Assembly (NCBI GenBank): GCA_963528625.1
Contig: CAURVQ010000030.1
Span: 1 to 19,137, forward strand
DNA length: 19,137 nt
Direction: 5' to 3'
Source: CALHVR01 sp963528625
GTDB taxonomy: Bacteria; Fusobacteriota; Fusobacteriia; Fusobacteriales; Leptotrichiaceae
Position 1 is the stretch's first letter; the number at the start of each line of letters is the position of its first letter. Below are positions 1 through 8,289 of this stretch, piece after piece. Below the pieces are notes generated by a model. The model did not search any database. It had not been told where the DNA came from and was given only the letters and a program-made list of their open reading frames with translations. The position numbers and the translations under genes are program-made.

Positions 1-582
1 GCTACTCAAATGTTAGATTCTATGATTAGAAATCCAAGACCTACAAGAGCAGAAGCAGGAGATGTTGCAAATGCTATCTTGGATGGAACAGACGCAGTAA
101 TGTTATCAGGAGAATCAGCAAAAGGTAAATACCCAGCTGAAGCTGTAAAAATGATGGCTACAATTTCTGCAAGAACAGATGAATTCAAAAAATTCAAACA
201 TATTGAAAAACCAGAAGGTGAAGTTACAGTAACTGAAGCAATTTCAATGGGTGCTGTTGAAACATCACAATTATTAAATGCTAAATTAATCGTATGTTGG
301 ACAAAAACAGGTAGAGCTGCAAGAATGATTAGAAAATATGGGCCAACTGCTCCAATCTTAGCATTAACTGATAATGATCAAACTGCAAGACAATTAGCAT
401 TCGTAAGAGGTGTTAGAGCATATGTTGCAACTGATTTAGATAAAGCTGATGATTTCTTCAAAAAAGCATTAGAAGTTGCTGCTCAACATGAAAGCGATGT
501 AAAAGCTGGAGACTTAGTGGTGTTAGTAACTGGGATTTCAGAAACTGGGACAACGAACACATTTAAAGTGGAAAGATTATAA
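1..582 (+). CDS. pyk: Pyruvate kinase, C-terminal part (5' end outside window)
   Basis: Pyruvate kinase makes pyruvate and ATP from phosphoenolpyruvate and ADP, the last step of glycolysis, in the cytoplasm. Reading starts in frame at base 1, so the N-terminal part of the gene lies upstream of the window; about 193 residues remain. The first residues carry the end of the catalytic barrel (MLDSMIRNPRPTRAEAGDVA, then DGTDAVMLSGESAKGKYP), which is nearly identical to what I recall of E. coli PykF. The C-terminal regulatory domain follows, with a TKTGRAAR loop matching the PykF TQGGKSAR loop where fructose-1,6-bisphosphate binds, and a closing GTTNT motif. Allosteric activation by sugar phosphate is therefore plausible but inferred. 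A weak terminator-like hairpin follows about 120 bases downstream. Confidence 0.97.
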   Translation, partial: ATQMLDSMIRNPRPTRAEAGDVANAILDGTDAVMLSGESAKGKYPAEAVKMMATISARTDEFKKFKHIEKPEGEVTVTEAISMGAVETSQLLNAKLIVCWTKTGRAARMIRKYGPTAPILALTDNDQTARQLAFVRGVRAYVATDLDKADDFFKKALEVAAQHESDVKAGDLVVLVTGISETGTTNTFKVERL

Positions 583-700
583 TAGAACACATTTGAATGC
601 AATATTTGTAGTGAATATTTCATTTAATAAATAAAAAAAATGTACCAATTTGTATAAGCAAAATAGAGTTTTCCTTTAAATTATAGGGTAATAATTAATT

Positions 701-728
701 TGCATTTACAAAAAAGGTGCATTTTTTT
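701..728 (+). terminator. Weak terminator-like hairpin after pyk
   Basis: TGCATT (701-706) can pair with GGTGCA (716-721) using two G-U pairs, with a nine-base loop, and is followed at once by seven T residues (722-728). This is the only hairpin-plus-T-run seen between pyk and recR. The stem is short, so termination would be leaky. A second A/T-rich imperfect hairpin at 596-624 lacks a T-run. Confidence 0.4.
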
Positions 729-729
729 C

Positions 730-757
730 TTGACATATAAAAAAAAAGTGATATACT
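730..757 (+). promoter_or_regulatory. Sigma-70-type promoter for recR
   Basis: A perfect -35 TTGACA (730-735) and a TATACT -10 box (752-757) are separated by 16 bases. The expected transcript start is near 764, giving a leader of about 27 bases before the recR start codon. The -35 box begins directly after the T-run of the putative pyk terminator. Confidence 0.8.
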
Positions 758-790
758 AGAAATATAAAAAATAAAAAAGTAAGGTAGAAT

Positions 791-1378
791 ATGAAAAAAT
801 TAAATAATTTAATAGATGTTTTTGCTAAATTACCTGGAATTGGGAGAAAAAGTGCAACGAGGATTGCATTTGATATTCTGGAAAAAGCACCGATAGAAAT
901 AGAAAATATGATAGAAACATTGAAAGATTCATATGATAATATAAAACATTGTAAAATATGTGGAAATTTATCAGAATCAGATATATGTGAAGTATGTGCT
1001 GATGAAAATCGTAATAAAAATATAATATGTATTGTGGAAAGTGTGAGAGATATAATTGCATTTGAAAAGTCAGGTATATATAATGGACTGTATCATGTGT
1101 TAGGTGGTAAAATTGATCCATTAAATGGAGTAACGATAGAAGACTTAAATGTTAAAGCGTTAGAAGAAAGAATAGATGATAATGTTAAAGAAGTTATATT
1201 AGCGTTAAATCCTGACTTAGAGGGTGAAACTACAAATTTATATTTAACTAAAATGTTGAAAAATAAAAATTTAGAAATATCAAAAATAGCAAGTGGAATA
1301 CCGTTAGGCGGAAATATTGAACATACAGACATGGCAACATTGGGGAGAGCAATAGAAGGTAGAATTATTAGTGAATGA
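791..1378 (+). CDS. recR: Recombination mediator protein RecR
   Basis: RecR works with RecO (and RecF) to load RecA on single-stranded DNA at gaps during recombinational repair. The 195-residue length is typical. The domains appear in the usual order: an N-terminal helix-hairpin-helix (LPGIGRKSATRIA, about residues 14-26), a four-cysteine zinc finger (CKICG followed by CEVC, about 55-70), a Toprim domain beginning at CIVESVRDIIAFE and including GLYHVLGG and ALNPDLEGE, and a C-terminal segment with SGIPLGGNIEHTD and TLGRAIEGR. ATG at 791 has an AAGG ribosome-binding site about eight bases upstream and lies behind a good promoter. rclA starts 57 bases after its stop with no terminator between, so the two may share a transcript. 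I saw no dnaX or YbaB-family gene beside it in this window. Confidence 0.96.
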   Translation: MKKLNNLIDVFAKLPGIGRKSATRIAFDILEKAPIEIENMIETLKDSYDNIKHCKICGNLSESDICEVCADENRNKNIICIVESVRDIIAFEKSGIYNGLYHVLGGKIDPLNGVTIEDLNVKALEERIDDNVKEVILALNPDLEGETTNLYLTKMLKNKNLEISKIASGIPLGGNIEHTDMATLGRAIEGRIISE

Positions 1379-1435
1379 TAATATAATTTTGTTATATATA
1401 TTATAAAAAATAGAAAAGAGAAAGAGGATGGTATT

Positions 1436-2815
1436 ATGAAAAAATACGATGCAGTAGTAATAGGCTGGGGGAAAGCTGGAAAAACTTTAGCTGGATTTTT
1501 AGGAATGAAAGGACAAAATGTGGCATTAATTGAAGAGTCTAGCGAAATGTATGGTGGAACTTGTATTAATGTTGGATGTATTCCGAGTAAAGTGTTAGTT
1601 AATGGAGTTGAAAGAGGAGAAAATAAAGACTTAAATGATGATGTAGCAAAAGGAATGTTTTATAAAAGCGTAATTAATAGAAAAAAAACATTAATACCTA
1701 TGTTAAGAAAGAAAAATTATGAAATGTTAGAAACGAAAGAAACTGTTGATTTATATAATGGAAAAGGAAGTTTTTTATCTTCACATGTTATAAATATTGC
1801 TTATGAAAATGGAGAAAATACTCAAATTGAAGGAGAAAAAATATTTATAAATACGGGAGCTACAACTATTATTCCAAATATTCCTGGGTTGAGAGAAAGT
1901 AAATATTTATTAACAAGTACAAGTATAATGAATTTAGAAGAATTACCTAAAGAATTAGTTATAATTGGTGCAGGATATATTGGACTTGAATTTGCTTCAA
2001 CTTATTCTGGTTTTGGATCAAAAGTTACAATAATTGATTTTGCAAAAGATATTTTACAAAGAGAGGAAAAAGAAGCGGCGGATAGAGTTAAAACAATTTT
2101 AGAAGCAAAAGGTGTAAACTTTATTTTAGGAGCAAAAGTTCAAGAAATTGTAGATGAAGAGAATAAAGTTGTGGTAAAAGTTGAAAAAGAAAATGGAGAA
2201 ATTGTAAATATTCAAGGAGATAAAGTATTAGCGGCTATAGGAAGAAGACCTAATACAGATGGGTTGAATTTAGAAAAAGCTGGAATTGAAGTTGATGAAA
2301 GAGGAGCTATTAAAGTTAATGAAAAATTGGAAACAACAGCTAAAAATGTTTGGGCAGTTGGAGATGTAAAAGGTGGCTTACAATTTACTTACATTTCATT
2401 GGATGACTTTAGAATAATTAGAGATAATGTTTATGGAAATGGAAATAGAACAACAACTGATAGAAATGTAGTGCCTTATACTACATTCTTAAGTACACCG
2501 TTATCAAGAGTTGGATTGTCGGAAGCACAAGCAAAAGATCAAGGATATGAAATTAAAGTTGGTAAACTTGAAGCGATGGCTATTCCAAAAGGGAAAATTG
2601 AAGGGAAATCAGAAGGGTTGTTAAAAGTAGTAGTTGATGCTAAAACAGATTTAATTTTAGGAGCAACTTTATTGTGCCATGATTCTCATGAAATGATAAA
2701 TATTATAGCTTTAGCAATGAAAGGAAATTTAAAATATCAATATATTCGTGATATGATATTCACACATCCTACAATGTCAGAATCATTAAATGATTTATTT
2801 GGAAGTGTAAAATAA
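1436..2815 (+). CDS. rclA: RclA-family flavoprotein disulfide reductase
   Basis: This 459-residue protein has the pyridine nucleotide-disulfide oxidoreductase fold: an FAD-binding GxGxxG (residues 10-15, as GWGKAG), a redox-active pair Cys43/Cys48 in GGTCINVGC, a second Rossmann motif (VIIGAGYIGLEFAS), the FAD-contacting AVGDV, and a C-terminal HPTMSE with the His-Glu pair (444/449). Segments such as YGGTCINVGC, GGLQFTYISLDD, LLCHDSHEMINI and THPTMSESLNDLF match E. coli RclA as I remember it, far better than lipoamide dehydrogenase or mercuric reductase. RclA-type enzymes protect against reactive chlorine species; members have been reported to reduce hypothiocyanous acid and Cu(II) with NAD(P)H. 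Specific substrate here is inferred. A purine-rich ribosome-binding site (AAAGAGG) precedes the ATG, and a strong terminator follows the stop. No RclR-like regulator or rclBC gene is adjacent. Confidence 0.88.
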   Translation: MKKYDAVVIGWGKAGKTLAGFLGMKGQNVALIEESSEMYGGTCINVGCIPSKVLVNGVERGENKDLNDDVAKGMFYKSVINRKKTLIPMLRKKNYEMLETKETVDLYNGKGSFLSSHVINIAYENGENTQIEGEKIFINTGATTIIPNIPGLRESKYLLTSTSIMNLEELPKELVIIGAGYIGLEFASTYSGFGSKVTIIDFAKDILQREEKEAADRVKTILEAKGVNFILGAKVQEIVDEENKVVVKVEKENGEIVNIQGDKVLAAIGRRPNTDGLNLEKAGIEVDERGAIKVNEKLETTAKNVWAVGDVKGGLQFTYISLDDFRIIRDNVYGNGNRTTTDRNVVPYTTFLSTPLSRVGLSEAQAKDQGYEIKVGKLEAMAIPKGKIEGKSEGLLKVVVDAKTDLILGATLLCHDSHEMINIIALAMKGNLKYQYIRDMIFTHPTMSESLNDLFGSVK

Positions 2816-2821
2816 TATGTG

Positions 2822-2860
2822 AAAAAAGCAAGTTTTAGTTTAACTTTAACTTGCTTTTTT
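2822..2860 (+). terminator. Strong intrinsic terminator after rclA
   Basis: A perfect 13-base-pair stem, AAAAAAGCAAGTT (2822-2834) with AACTTGCTTTTTT (2848-2860), encloses a 13-base loop. The A-tract and T-tract flank the GC-containing core, so it could act in both directions. It begins six bases after the rclA stop codon. Confidence 0.9.
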
Positions 2861-2906
2861 ATAAATTTAGAATAATAAGGTATTTAGTTTTTGTTGTAAA
2901 ATCAAA

Positions 2907-2935
2907 TTGTCTAAAAAAATAAATTATGTTATAAT
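2907..2935 (+). promoter_or_regulatory. Promoter for the lptD-like gene
   Basis: TTGTCT (2907-2912) and a perfect TATAAT (2930-2935) are 17 bases apart, predicting a transcript start near 2942. This decides the start of the next gene: an in-frame TTG at 2907 is the -35 box itself and cannot be translated from this promoter. Confidence 0.8.
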
Positions 2936-2966
2936 AAGCGTAGATATTATGAAAAAGGTTGAAAAA

Positions 2967-5900
2967 ATGAGAAAAAAAAATAAAATTTTATTTATCTTTT
3001 TATCTTATATTATGTTTAATGGACATTTGTATGCAAATGATGAAATAGTGGAGTTAGAAAGTAATAAATCGGTTATTGATTTAGAGAAAGAAACTGTAAA
3101 AGCTAAAGAGCGTTCAACTATAAAATATGAGGATATTATAATTCATGCAGATCAAATTGAAAAGTTAGAAAATGACAATGTTATTAAAGCAAGTGGAAAT
3201 GCGGTATTTATTCATGATAATCAAGTTATAAATGCAGAACAAATAATTTATAATACAGAGACACGGAAAGCTATTATTTCTAAATTTAATGGTTTTGATA
3301 CGAATTTAAAATTGCGTTTTGGTGGTGAAAAAACAGAAATACAAGATACATCAAAAATTAATATATATAAAGGGTGGATTACAACAAGTAATTATGAGAA
3401 TCCAAATTATAAAGTAGAAGCAGATGAATTTATATTTTATCCAAATAAAAAATTAATTACTAAAAATGTTGGAATATCGATTGGTGAAAAAAAACTATTT
3501 AAAATACCACGCTATGTGAAATCATTAAAACCAAATTTACAAAAAGATACATTATTTTCATTTTTAGGTAAATATATAGATAAAGGAAGTTTGATTTCTT
3601 GGAGATTTGATTATGAGCATAGTAATTTAGCACAAGGATTTATAAATTTTGGACTTAGTGAAAATAAAAAAATAACTTTGAAATGGTCAAATGATTATAA
3701 ATTGTCAGAAAAGAATAGTGGAAATATATTTGTAAATAAGTATGTTCTTCCATTTGGTGGACATGAAAAAGAATGGGATATAATGTGGACACATACTGCA
3801 ATAATAGAGCCTAAAAAAGATAAAGCAAATAGAAATTTTTTTGATTTAGGATATGGTCTTTGGAATTTAAAATATCAAAATAAAACAACAAATTTAATAT
3901 CAACAGTTGATAATAAAATGCTGAAAGATACTCAAACAGATTATTTGGAAAAATATAAACAAATAGGTTTTTATGATTTTAAAATTAATCAAGAAATAGG
4001 TAAAAATGGAGAGCTTAATTTTGAATATTATTGGACGCAAGACAGAGAAGCATTAAAAGAATTAACACGAATAAATGATGAAATTGCTCGTAACAATAAT
4101 TTAGATTTGTTAGATACAGATATTGATTTATATAAAAAGTTAAAATATTTAAGTAGCTATAATAATGTGAATGTAAAAATAGAAACTGAAAATTTTATTG
4201 ATGTTAATCCAGGTTATGTAAAAGATTATAATTCATATAAAAAATTTTATAATTATGAATTTGATATGAAAGAACCTAAAATAAAATTTAATTTTATTAA
4301 TTTAGATAAAGATGAATATGGTGAGATATTTGGAATAAAAGAAAAAGATAATTTTGATTTGTTTTTATTTAAAAATAAAAATGATAGATGGATTCAAAAA
4401 ATAGCTTATGACACTAAAAAAGAGTGGAATTTAATTTTAGGGAATTATTATTTATTTAAAAAGAATAATATTTTTGGCTATAAAGCTAAAACAACAGCAG
4501 AGCATTTATTTAATGATTTATATTTTAGTGTAAATACAAAGCGTGTTAATTTAAAGAAAAAAGAATACGAATATGATTATACTAGAGATAATCACAATTA
4601 TGATAATTTTTTTAATGAAAATTTAAGTGGTAGAAATTTAACATTATATAATAATGATAGAATTTATAAAATATATGAAAATTCAAAATATGCCAAAAGA
4701 GCAAAAAAAATAATAGATGAATCGTATGTTTCAGGGAAATTTAATATAGGTAATAACAATATAGCTTTACCAATTAAAGATTCATTTATCTCATTTAATT
4801 ATGGAATTGAAAATAGAAATTATAAAAATATTTATGTTCCAGATTTTTCAGGGATTATCGTATCAGCGGGGGAAAAAATAGATGTAGGTCGTAAATTGGA
4901 AGATATAAACTCAAAAACTGGATATAAAATAGCTAAAGATTCAAATGGGAATGAAATAAAAAGTGATCCAAAAGTTATAGTTAATACATTAGATACGAGA
5001 TTATTTACAACATTATTTAATAATACATATAAAATAAATAGAAAATATGATGTTAAAATAATAAATGACCTTAAGTTGACAGTTCAAAAAACATCTGCAA
5101 AAAACGCAATATATGATGGATATGATATAATTGAAGTTCCAACAAATGATTTAAAAATAGAAAATAAATTTAAAACAAGTGTAGGAAATGTAAACTTTCA
5201 ATATAATTTTTTAAAAAGAGATAATAAACATTTTCAAAATAATTGGTTAAAAAATTCATATATAAAAAATTATATAAAAGTTGATATAGATAACAATAGA
5301 TTTGTAGCTGTTAATTTTGAAAAAAGCAAAAGGTACGAAAATGAAAAAATAAAAGATAGTGAGAATATTCAAAAAGAATTTCAGTATGGTTATACGAGCA
5401 AGGTAGGAAATAACTTTATATATAGTTATTTTGAAAATATAACAAAATATTATCCTTATAATGAAATTTTAGGATGGGATAATAATAAATATAAAGAAGA
5501 AAATAAGGTTAGAAATATTGGATTAAGTTTTAATGAATGGAGAGTTGATTATTCTAAAAATATTGTAATTTTAAATGATATATTTGCACCAACTGGAACT
5601 TTAAATATTCCGGAATTGAAATCTAAATTAGATAATGATATAATATCTATTACATATGATACTAAAAATATAAAAAATAGACAATCTAATGTAAATCATG
5701 TTGCAAAAATAGAGTTAGGAATGGGTAAAAAAGAGTATAGATATTTGAATGGAACGCCTGCAAATGTATTTGATGATATTTATGCAGTAGGTGATGATTA
5801 TACGAATATAAATTTAATGTATAGATATGAAAAAAATATGGAATCTCAACTTGTTAAAAATGAAAAAAATTCAAATTATTCTAAAACGGCATCTATAAGT

Positions 5901-6551
5901 GAAAATGATATAAAAGAAAAAGGAATATATAGTCTAAATTTATTTAATGATAAAATTAGAAAAAAAACAAGCACATTAAAGTATTTTCAAATTGGAATAA
6001 ATTTACAATTAGATGAAACAAATTCACTTCAAACTACTAAATTAAAAGGGTTAGAGAAAATAAATGATTTTGCTTTTAGACTAGAAGCAGGTTATTCGGA
6101 TAAATATTTTGTTGATTATAAATTTATAATGGAAAGACCTGATGGAATTTTTAGAAATGATGTGAATAGAAAAAGTCAATATAATTTTAGAAAACATGAT
6201 TTAGAAGTGAAATATAAAATAGGGAAAAATGAAGAAAAACCTTGGTGGATTGGTGCAAGTATTCAATATGTACAAGACGGTTTACCAAAATTATCGGATC
6301 CTGAAATATATGAAAGCTCAAATAATGCAGTAAAAGTTAATAAGATAACAAAAGGAATAGTGACATTAACTCATATTGCTGAAAATATACAGTGGGAAAT
6401 AGGTGGTGGAGTGAAATGGGATAAGCCTGATAATAAAAAATTAGGATATTATCCAGTAGTATCATTGAAATTTTCATTAGTACCATTTCCTGAAAAAAGT
6501 ATAAATATTGGTTATGATGAAGGAAGTCCTAAGTTTGGAATAAAATTTTAA
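2967..6551 (+). CDS. lptD: LptD/OstA-like outer-membrane LPS-assembly protein
   Basis: LptD, with LptE, inserts lipopolysaccharide into the outer leaflet of the outer membrane. I place the start at ATG 2967: it has an AAAAGG site eight to nine bases upstream and gives a clean signal peptide (basic MRKKNK, hydrophobic stretch, cleavage probably after HLYA, before NDE). In-frame starts at 2907 and 2949 are less likely. The predicted protein has 1194 residues. The N-terminal part resembles the OstA/LptA-type beta domain (HADQIEKLENDNVIKASGNA, AEQIIYNTETRKAI, then an ITTSNYENPNYKVEADEF segment resembling the LptD TTC-p-w pattern). The long remainder is rich in Tyr, Asn and alternating polar/hydrophobic strands, as in a beta-barrel, and ends in aromatic Phe. 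It is some 400 residues longer than E. coli LptD and contains no cysteine. Another large OstA-family barrel is possible. rpsA follows after 59 bases with no clear terminator. Confidence 0.75.
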   Translation: MRKKNKILFIFLSYIMFNGHLYANDEIVELESNKSVIDLEKETVKAKERSTIKYEDIIIHADQIEKLENDNVIKASGNAVFIHDNQVINAEQIIYNTETRKAIISKFNGFDTNLKLRFGGEKTEIQDTSKINIYKGWITTSNYENPNYKVEADEFIFYPNKKLITKNVGISIGEKKLFKIPRYVKSLKPNLQKDTLFSFLGKYIDKGSLISWRFDYEHSNLAQGFINFGLSENKKITLKWSNDYKLSEKNSGNIFVNKYVLPFGGHEKEWDIMWTHTAIIEPKKDKANRNFFDLGYGLWNLKYQNKTTNLISTVDNKMLKDTQTDYLEKYKQIGFYDFKINQEIGKNGELNFEYYWTQDREALKELTRINDEIARNNNLDLLDTDIDLYKKLKYLSSYNNVNVKIETENFIDVNPGYVKDYNSYKKFYNYEFDMKEPKIKFNFINLDKDEYGEIFGIKEKDNFDLFLFKNKNDRWIQKIAYDTKKEWNLILGNYYLFKKNNIFGYKAKTTAEHLFNDLYFSVNTKRVNLKKKEYEYDYTRDNHNYDNFFNENLSGRNLTLYNNDRIYKIYENSKYAKRAKKIIDESYVSGKFNIGNNNIALPIKDSFISFNYGIENRNYKNIYVPDFSGIIVSAGEKIDVGRKLEDINSKTGYKIAKDSNGNEIKSDPKVIVNTLDTRLFTTLFNNTYKINRKYDVKIINDLKLTVQKTSAKNAIYDGYDIIEVPTNDLKIENKFKTSVGNVNFQYNFLKRDNKHFQNNWLKNSYIKNYIKVDIDNNRFVAVNFEKSKRYENEKIKDSENIQKEFQYGYTSKVGNNFIYSYFENITKYYPYNEILGWDNNKYKEENKVRNIGLSFNEWRVDYSKNIVILNDIFAPTGTLNIPELKSKLDNDIISITYDTKNIKNRQSNVNHVAKIELGMGKKEYRYLNGTPANVFDDIYAVGDDYTNINLMYRYEKNMESQLVKNEKNSNYSKTASISENDIKEKGIYSLNLFNDKIRKKTSTLKYFQIGINLQLDETNSLQTTKLKGLEKINDFAFRLEAGYSDKYFVDYKFIMERPDGIFRNDVNRKSQYNFRKHDLEVKYKIGKNEEKPWWIGASIQYVQDGLPKLSDPEIYESSNNAVKVNKITKGIVTLTHIAENIQWEIGGGVKWDKPDNKKLGYYPVVSLKFSLVPFPEKSINIGYDEGSPKFGIKF

Positions 6552-6575
6552 AAATTTTTATATAAATATAAAAGA

Positions 6576-6610
6576 AAGGAGTCTACTTCTAATTTAGTTG
6601 TAGAAAAAAT
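6576..6610 (+). promoter_or_regulatory. rpsA leader: Shine-Dalgarno separated from start by a hairpin
   Basis: The only good ribosome-binding site before rpsA, AAGGAG (6576-6581), lies 29 bases from the ATG at 6611, too far to act in a linear mRNA. The intervening bases 6582-6604 fold as TCTAC (6582-6586) with GTAGA (6600-6604), two opposed U-U mismatches, then CTA (6589-6591) with TAG (6595-6597) and a three-base loop. Folding would leave only AAAAAT between the Shine-Dalgarno and ATG, an effective spacing of six bases. An in-frame TAA at 6590-6592 excludes an upstream in-frame start. The folding role is inferred. Confidence 0.55.
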
Positions 6611-8161
6611 ATGACAGAAAAAAATTTATTTGAAGAAATGTTAAATGATTATTTACCAGAGGAAAAAAAAGCAGGAGATATAATTGATGGAATTATATCA
6701 AGAAAAGAAATGGAATTTAGCTATTTAGATTTAGGATTAAAAGAAGAAGGAAGAATTTTAACGAGAGAAATTGAAGACTTAAATGTTGGTGATTTGGTAG
6801 AAGTAAAAGTTTTAAGAAAAGAAGAAGAATATGTAATTGTATCAAAATTTTTATTGGATAAAGCTAAAGAATTTGCAACATATGAAGTTGAAGAAATTGT
6901 AACAGGTGAAATTATAAAAAAAATAAAAGGTGGATATAGTGTAAAAGTTGGAAAAAATGAAGTATTTTTACCATTTTCATTAGCAGGATTAAATAAAGAA
7001 ACTGATTATGCAGGGCATAAATTCAAATTAGTTATAAAAGAAAAAAATAAAAATAGTTTAATGGTTTCAAGAATTGATTTAGTGAAAAAAGAAGAAGAAG
7101 AGTTTTATGATAAAATTAATTTAGGAGATATCATAAAAGGAAAAGTTAAAGAAGTATTAGATTTTGGTATAATTTTAGATTTTGGAGTGACAACAGGATT
7201 CATTCATATTTCTGAAATTTCTTGGAATAAAGTGGAGGAATTAGTTGATAAATTTAATATTGGTGAAGAAATTGAAGCTAAAATTATAGAAAAAGATGTT
7301 GAAGCAGGAAAAATAAAATTAAGTATAAAACAATTAACTGAAAATCCTTGGAATAAAGTACAAGAAAGATATAAAGTAGGAGAAATTTTAGAAAAACCTA
7401 TTAAAGAAGTATTGGATTTTGGATTAGTGTTTGAATTAGAAAAAGGAATTGAAGGATTTTTACATATATCAGATTTATCATATAGAAAAATATCAAACTT
7501 AAATAATAAATTTAAAGTTGGAGAAATTGTTAAATTTAAAATTATTGGATTTAATGATGAAAAAGAAAGAGTAAATTTAAGTGCAAAAGCGTTATTAGAT
7601 GATAAATGGGCAGTAATTGATGAGAAAATTAATTTAGATGATGTGATTTCAGGAACAGTTACAAATATTCAAGATTATGGAATTTTTGTAGAAGTTCAAG
7701 ATGAAATAGAAGCGTTTATTCATAGAAATGAATTTGCTTGGGATAAAAGTGAATTGCAAGAATATAAAGTTGGAGATAAAGTTGAATTTAAAGTAATTAA
7801 TTTAGAAAAAACTGAAAGAAAATTGGGAGGAAGTATAAAACAATTAACAATTTCACCTTGGAAAGAAGCGGCAAATGAGTATAAAGTTGGTAATAAAGTA
7901 AATGTACCGATAGTTGTGATTGAAGAAAACTTTGCATTAGTTAAATTAACAGAAAGATTTAACGGAGTTATTCCTAAAAAAGAATTAACAGTTGAGTTTT
8001 TGAAAAATATAAATGATGAATTTAAAATTGGTGATGTAGTTGAAGCTGTAGTTATTGAAACGAATGAAAAAAGAAAATCAATTGTTTTATCTGCAAGAAA
8101 AATTAAAGAACTTGAGGAAAAACAAGAATTAGATGAATTAATGAAAAAATATGGAGTTTAA
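6611..8161 (+). CDS. rpsA: 30S ribosomal protein S1 (six S1 domains)
   Basis: S1 binds mRNA on the 30S subunit and helps initiate translation of transcripts with weak or structured leaders. The 516-residue product has six consecutive S1-type OB folds, at about residues 21-82, 93-158, 171-243, 254-329, 341-412 and 424-500. Domains 3 to 5 are the most canonical, with GxVxxVxDFGxxxxxxxxxGFxHxSE-type patterns such as KEVLDFGIIL with GFIHISEIS, KEVLDFGLVF with GFLHISDLS, and TNIQDYGIFV with AFIHRNEFA. The first two are divergent, as the ribosome-binding repeats are in E. coli S1. Length is slightly under the 557 residues of E. coli. In many relatives S1 is next to or fused with ispH and close to cmk; here cmk lies about 1.9 kb downstream beyond ymdB and prmA. 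The start is ATG 6611, with the leader structure described separately. A terminator follows. Confidence 0.93.
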   Translation: MTEKNLFEEMLNDYLPEEKKAGDIIDGIISRKEMEFSYLDLGLKEEGRILTREIEDLNVGDLVEVKVLRKEEEYVIVSKFLLDKAKEFATYEVEEIVTGEIIKKIKGGYSVKVGKNEVFLPFSLAGLNKETDYAGHKFKLVIKEKNKNSLMVSRIDLVKKEEEEFYDKINLGDIIKGKVKEVLDFGIILDFGVTTGFIHISEISWNKVEELVDKFNIGEEIEAKIIEKDVEAGKIKLSIKQLTENPWNKVQERYKVGEILEKPIKEVLDFGLVFELEKGIEGFLHISDLSYRKISNLNNKFKVGEIVKFKIIGFNDEKERVNLSAKALLDDKWAVIDEKINLDDVISGTVTNIQDYGIFVEVQDEIEAFIHRNEFAWDKSELQEYKVGDKVEFKVINLEKTERKLGGSIKQLTISPWKEAANEYKVGNKVNVPIVVIEENFALVKLTERFNGVIPKKELTVEFLKNINDEFKIGDVVEAVVIETNEKRKSIVLSARKIKELEEKQELDELMKKYGV

Positions 8162-8175
8162 AATTGAAAATAAGT

Positions 8176-8201
8176 AGAGTAGTGTGAGAGCTACTCTTTT
8201 T
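8176..8201 (+). terminator. Intrinsic terminator after rpsA
   Basis: AGAGTAG (8176-8182) pairs with CTACTCT (8191-8197) around an eight-base loop and is followed by a T-run. It begins 15 bases after the rpsA stop and separates the lptD-rpsA region from ymdB. Confidence 0.85.
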
Positions 8202-8240
8202 AATATTTTAGTAAAATAATTAGAAAAAAAAAATAAATTA

Positions 8241-8249
8241 TGATATAAT
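8241..8249 (+). promoter_or_regulatory. Extended -10 promoter for ymdB-prmA-cmk
   Basis: TGATATAAT (8241-8249) is an extended -10 element (TGn followed by a perfect TATAAT). No good -35 is present at the right distance, only an A-rich tract, which is compatible with extended -10 promoters. The ymdB start codon is about 40 bases downstream. Confidence 0.65.
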
Positions 8250-8289
8250 TTTACTATAAAAATTAAATAAAAATAGGAAGAGAGAATTA

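Noticed and set aside
2907..2966. Upstream in-frame TTG (2907) and ATG (2949) starts for the lptD-like gene
   Set aside because: TTG 2907 is the -35 box of the promoter and lies before the predicted transcript start. ATG 2949 lacks a ribosome-binding site and would add residues ahead of a normal signal peptide.
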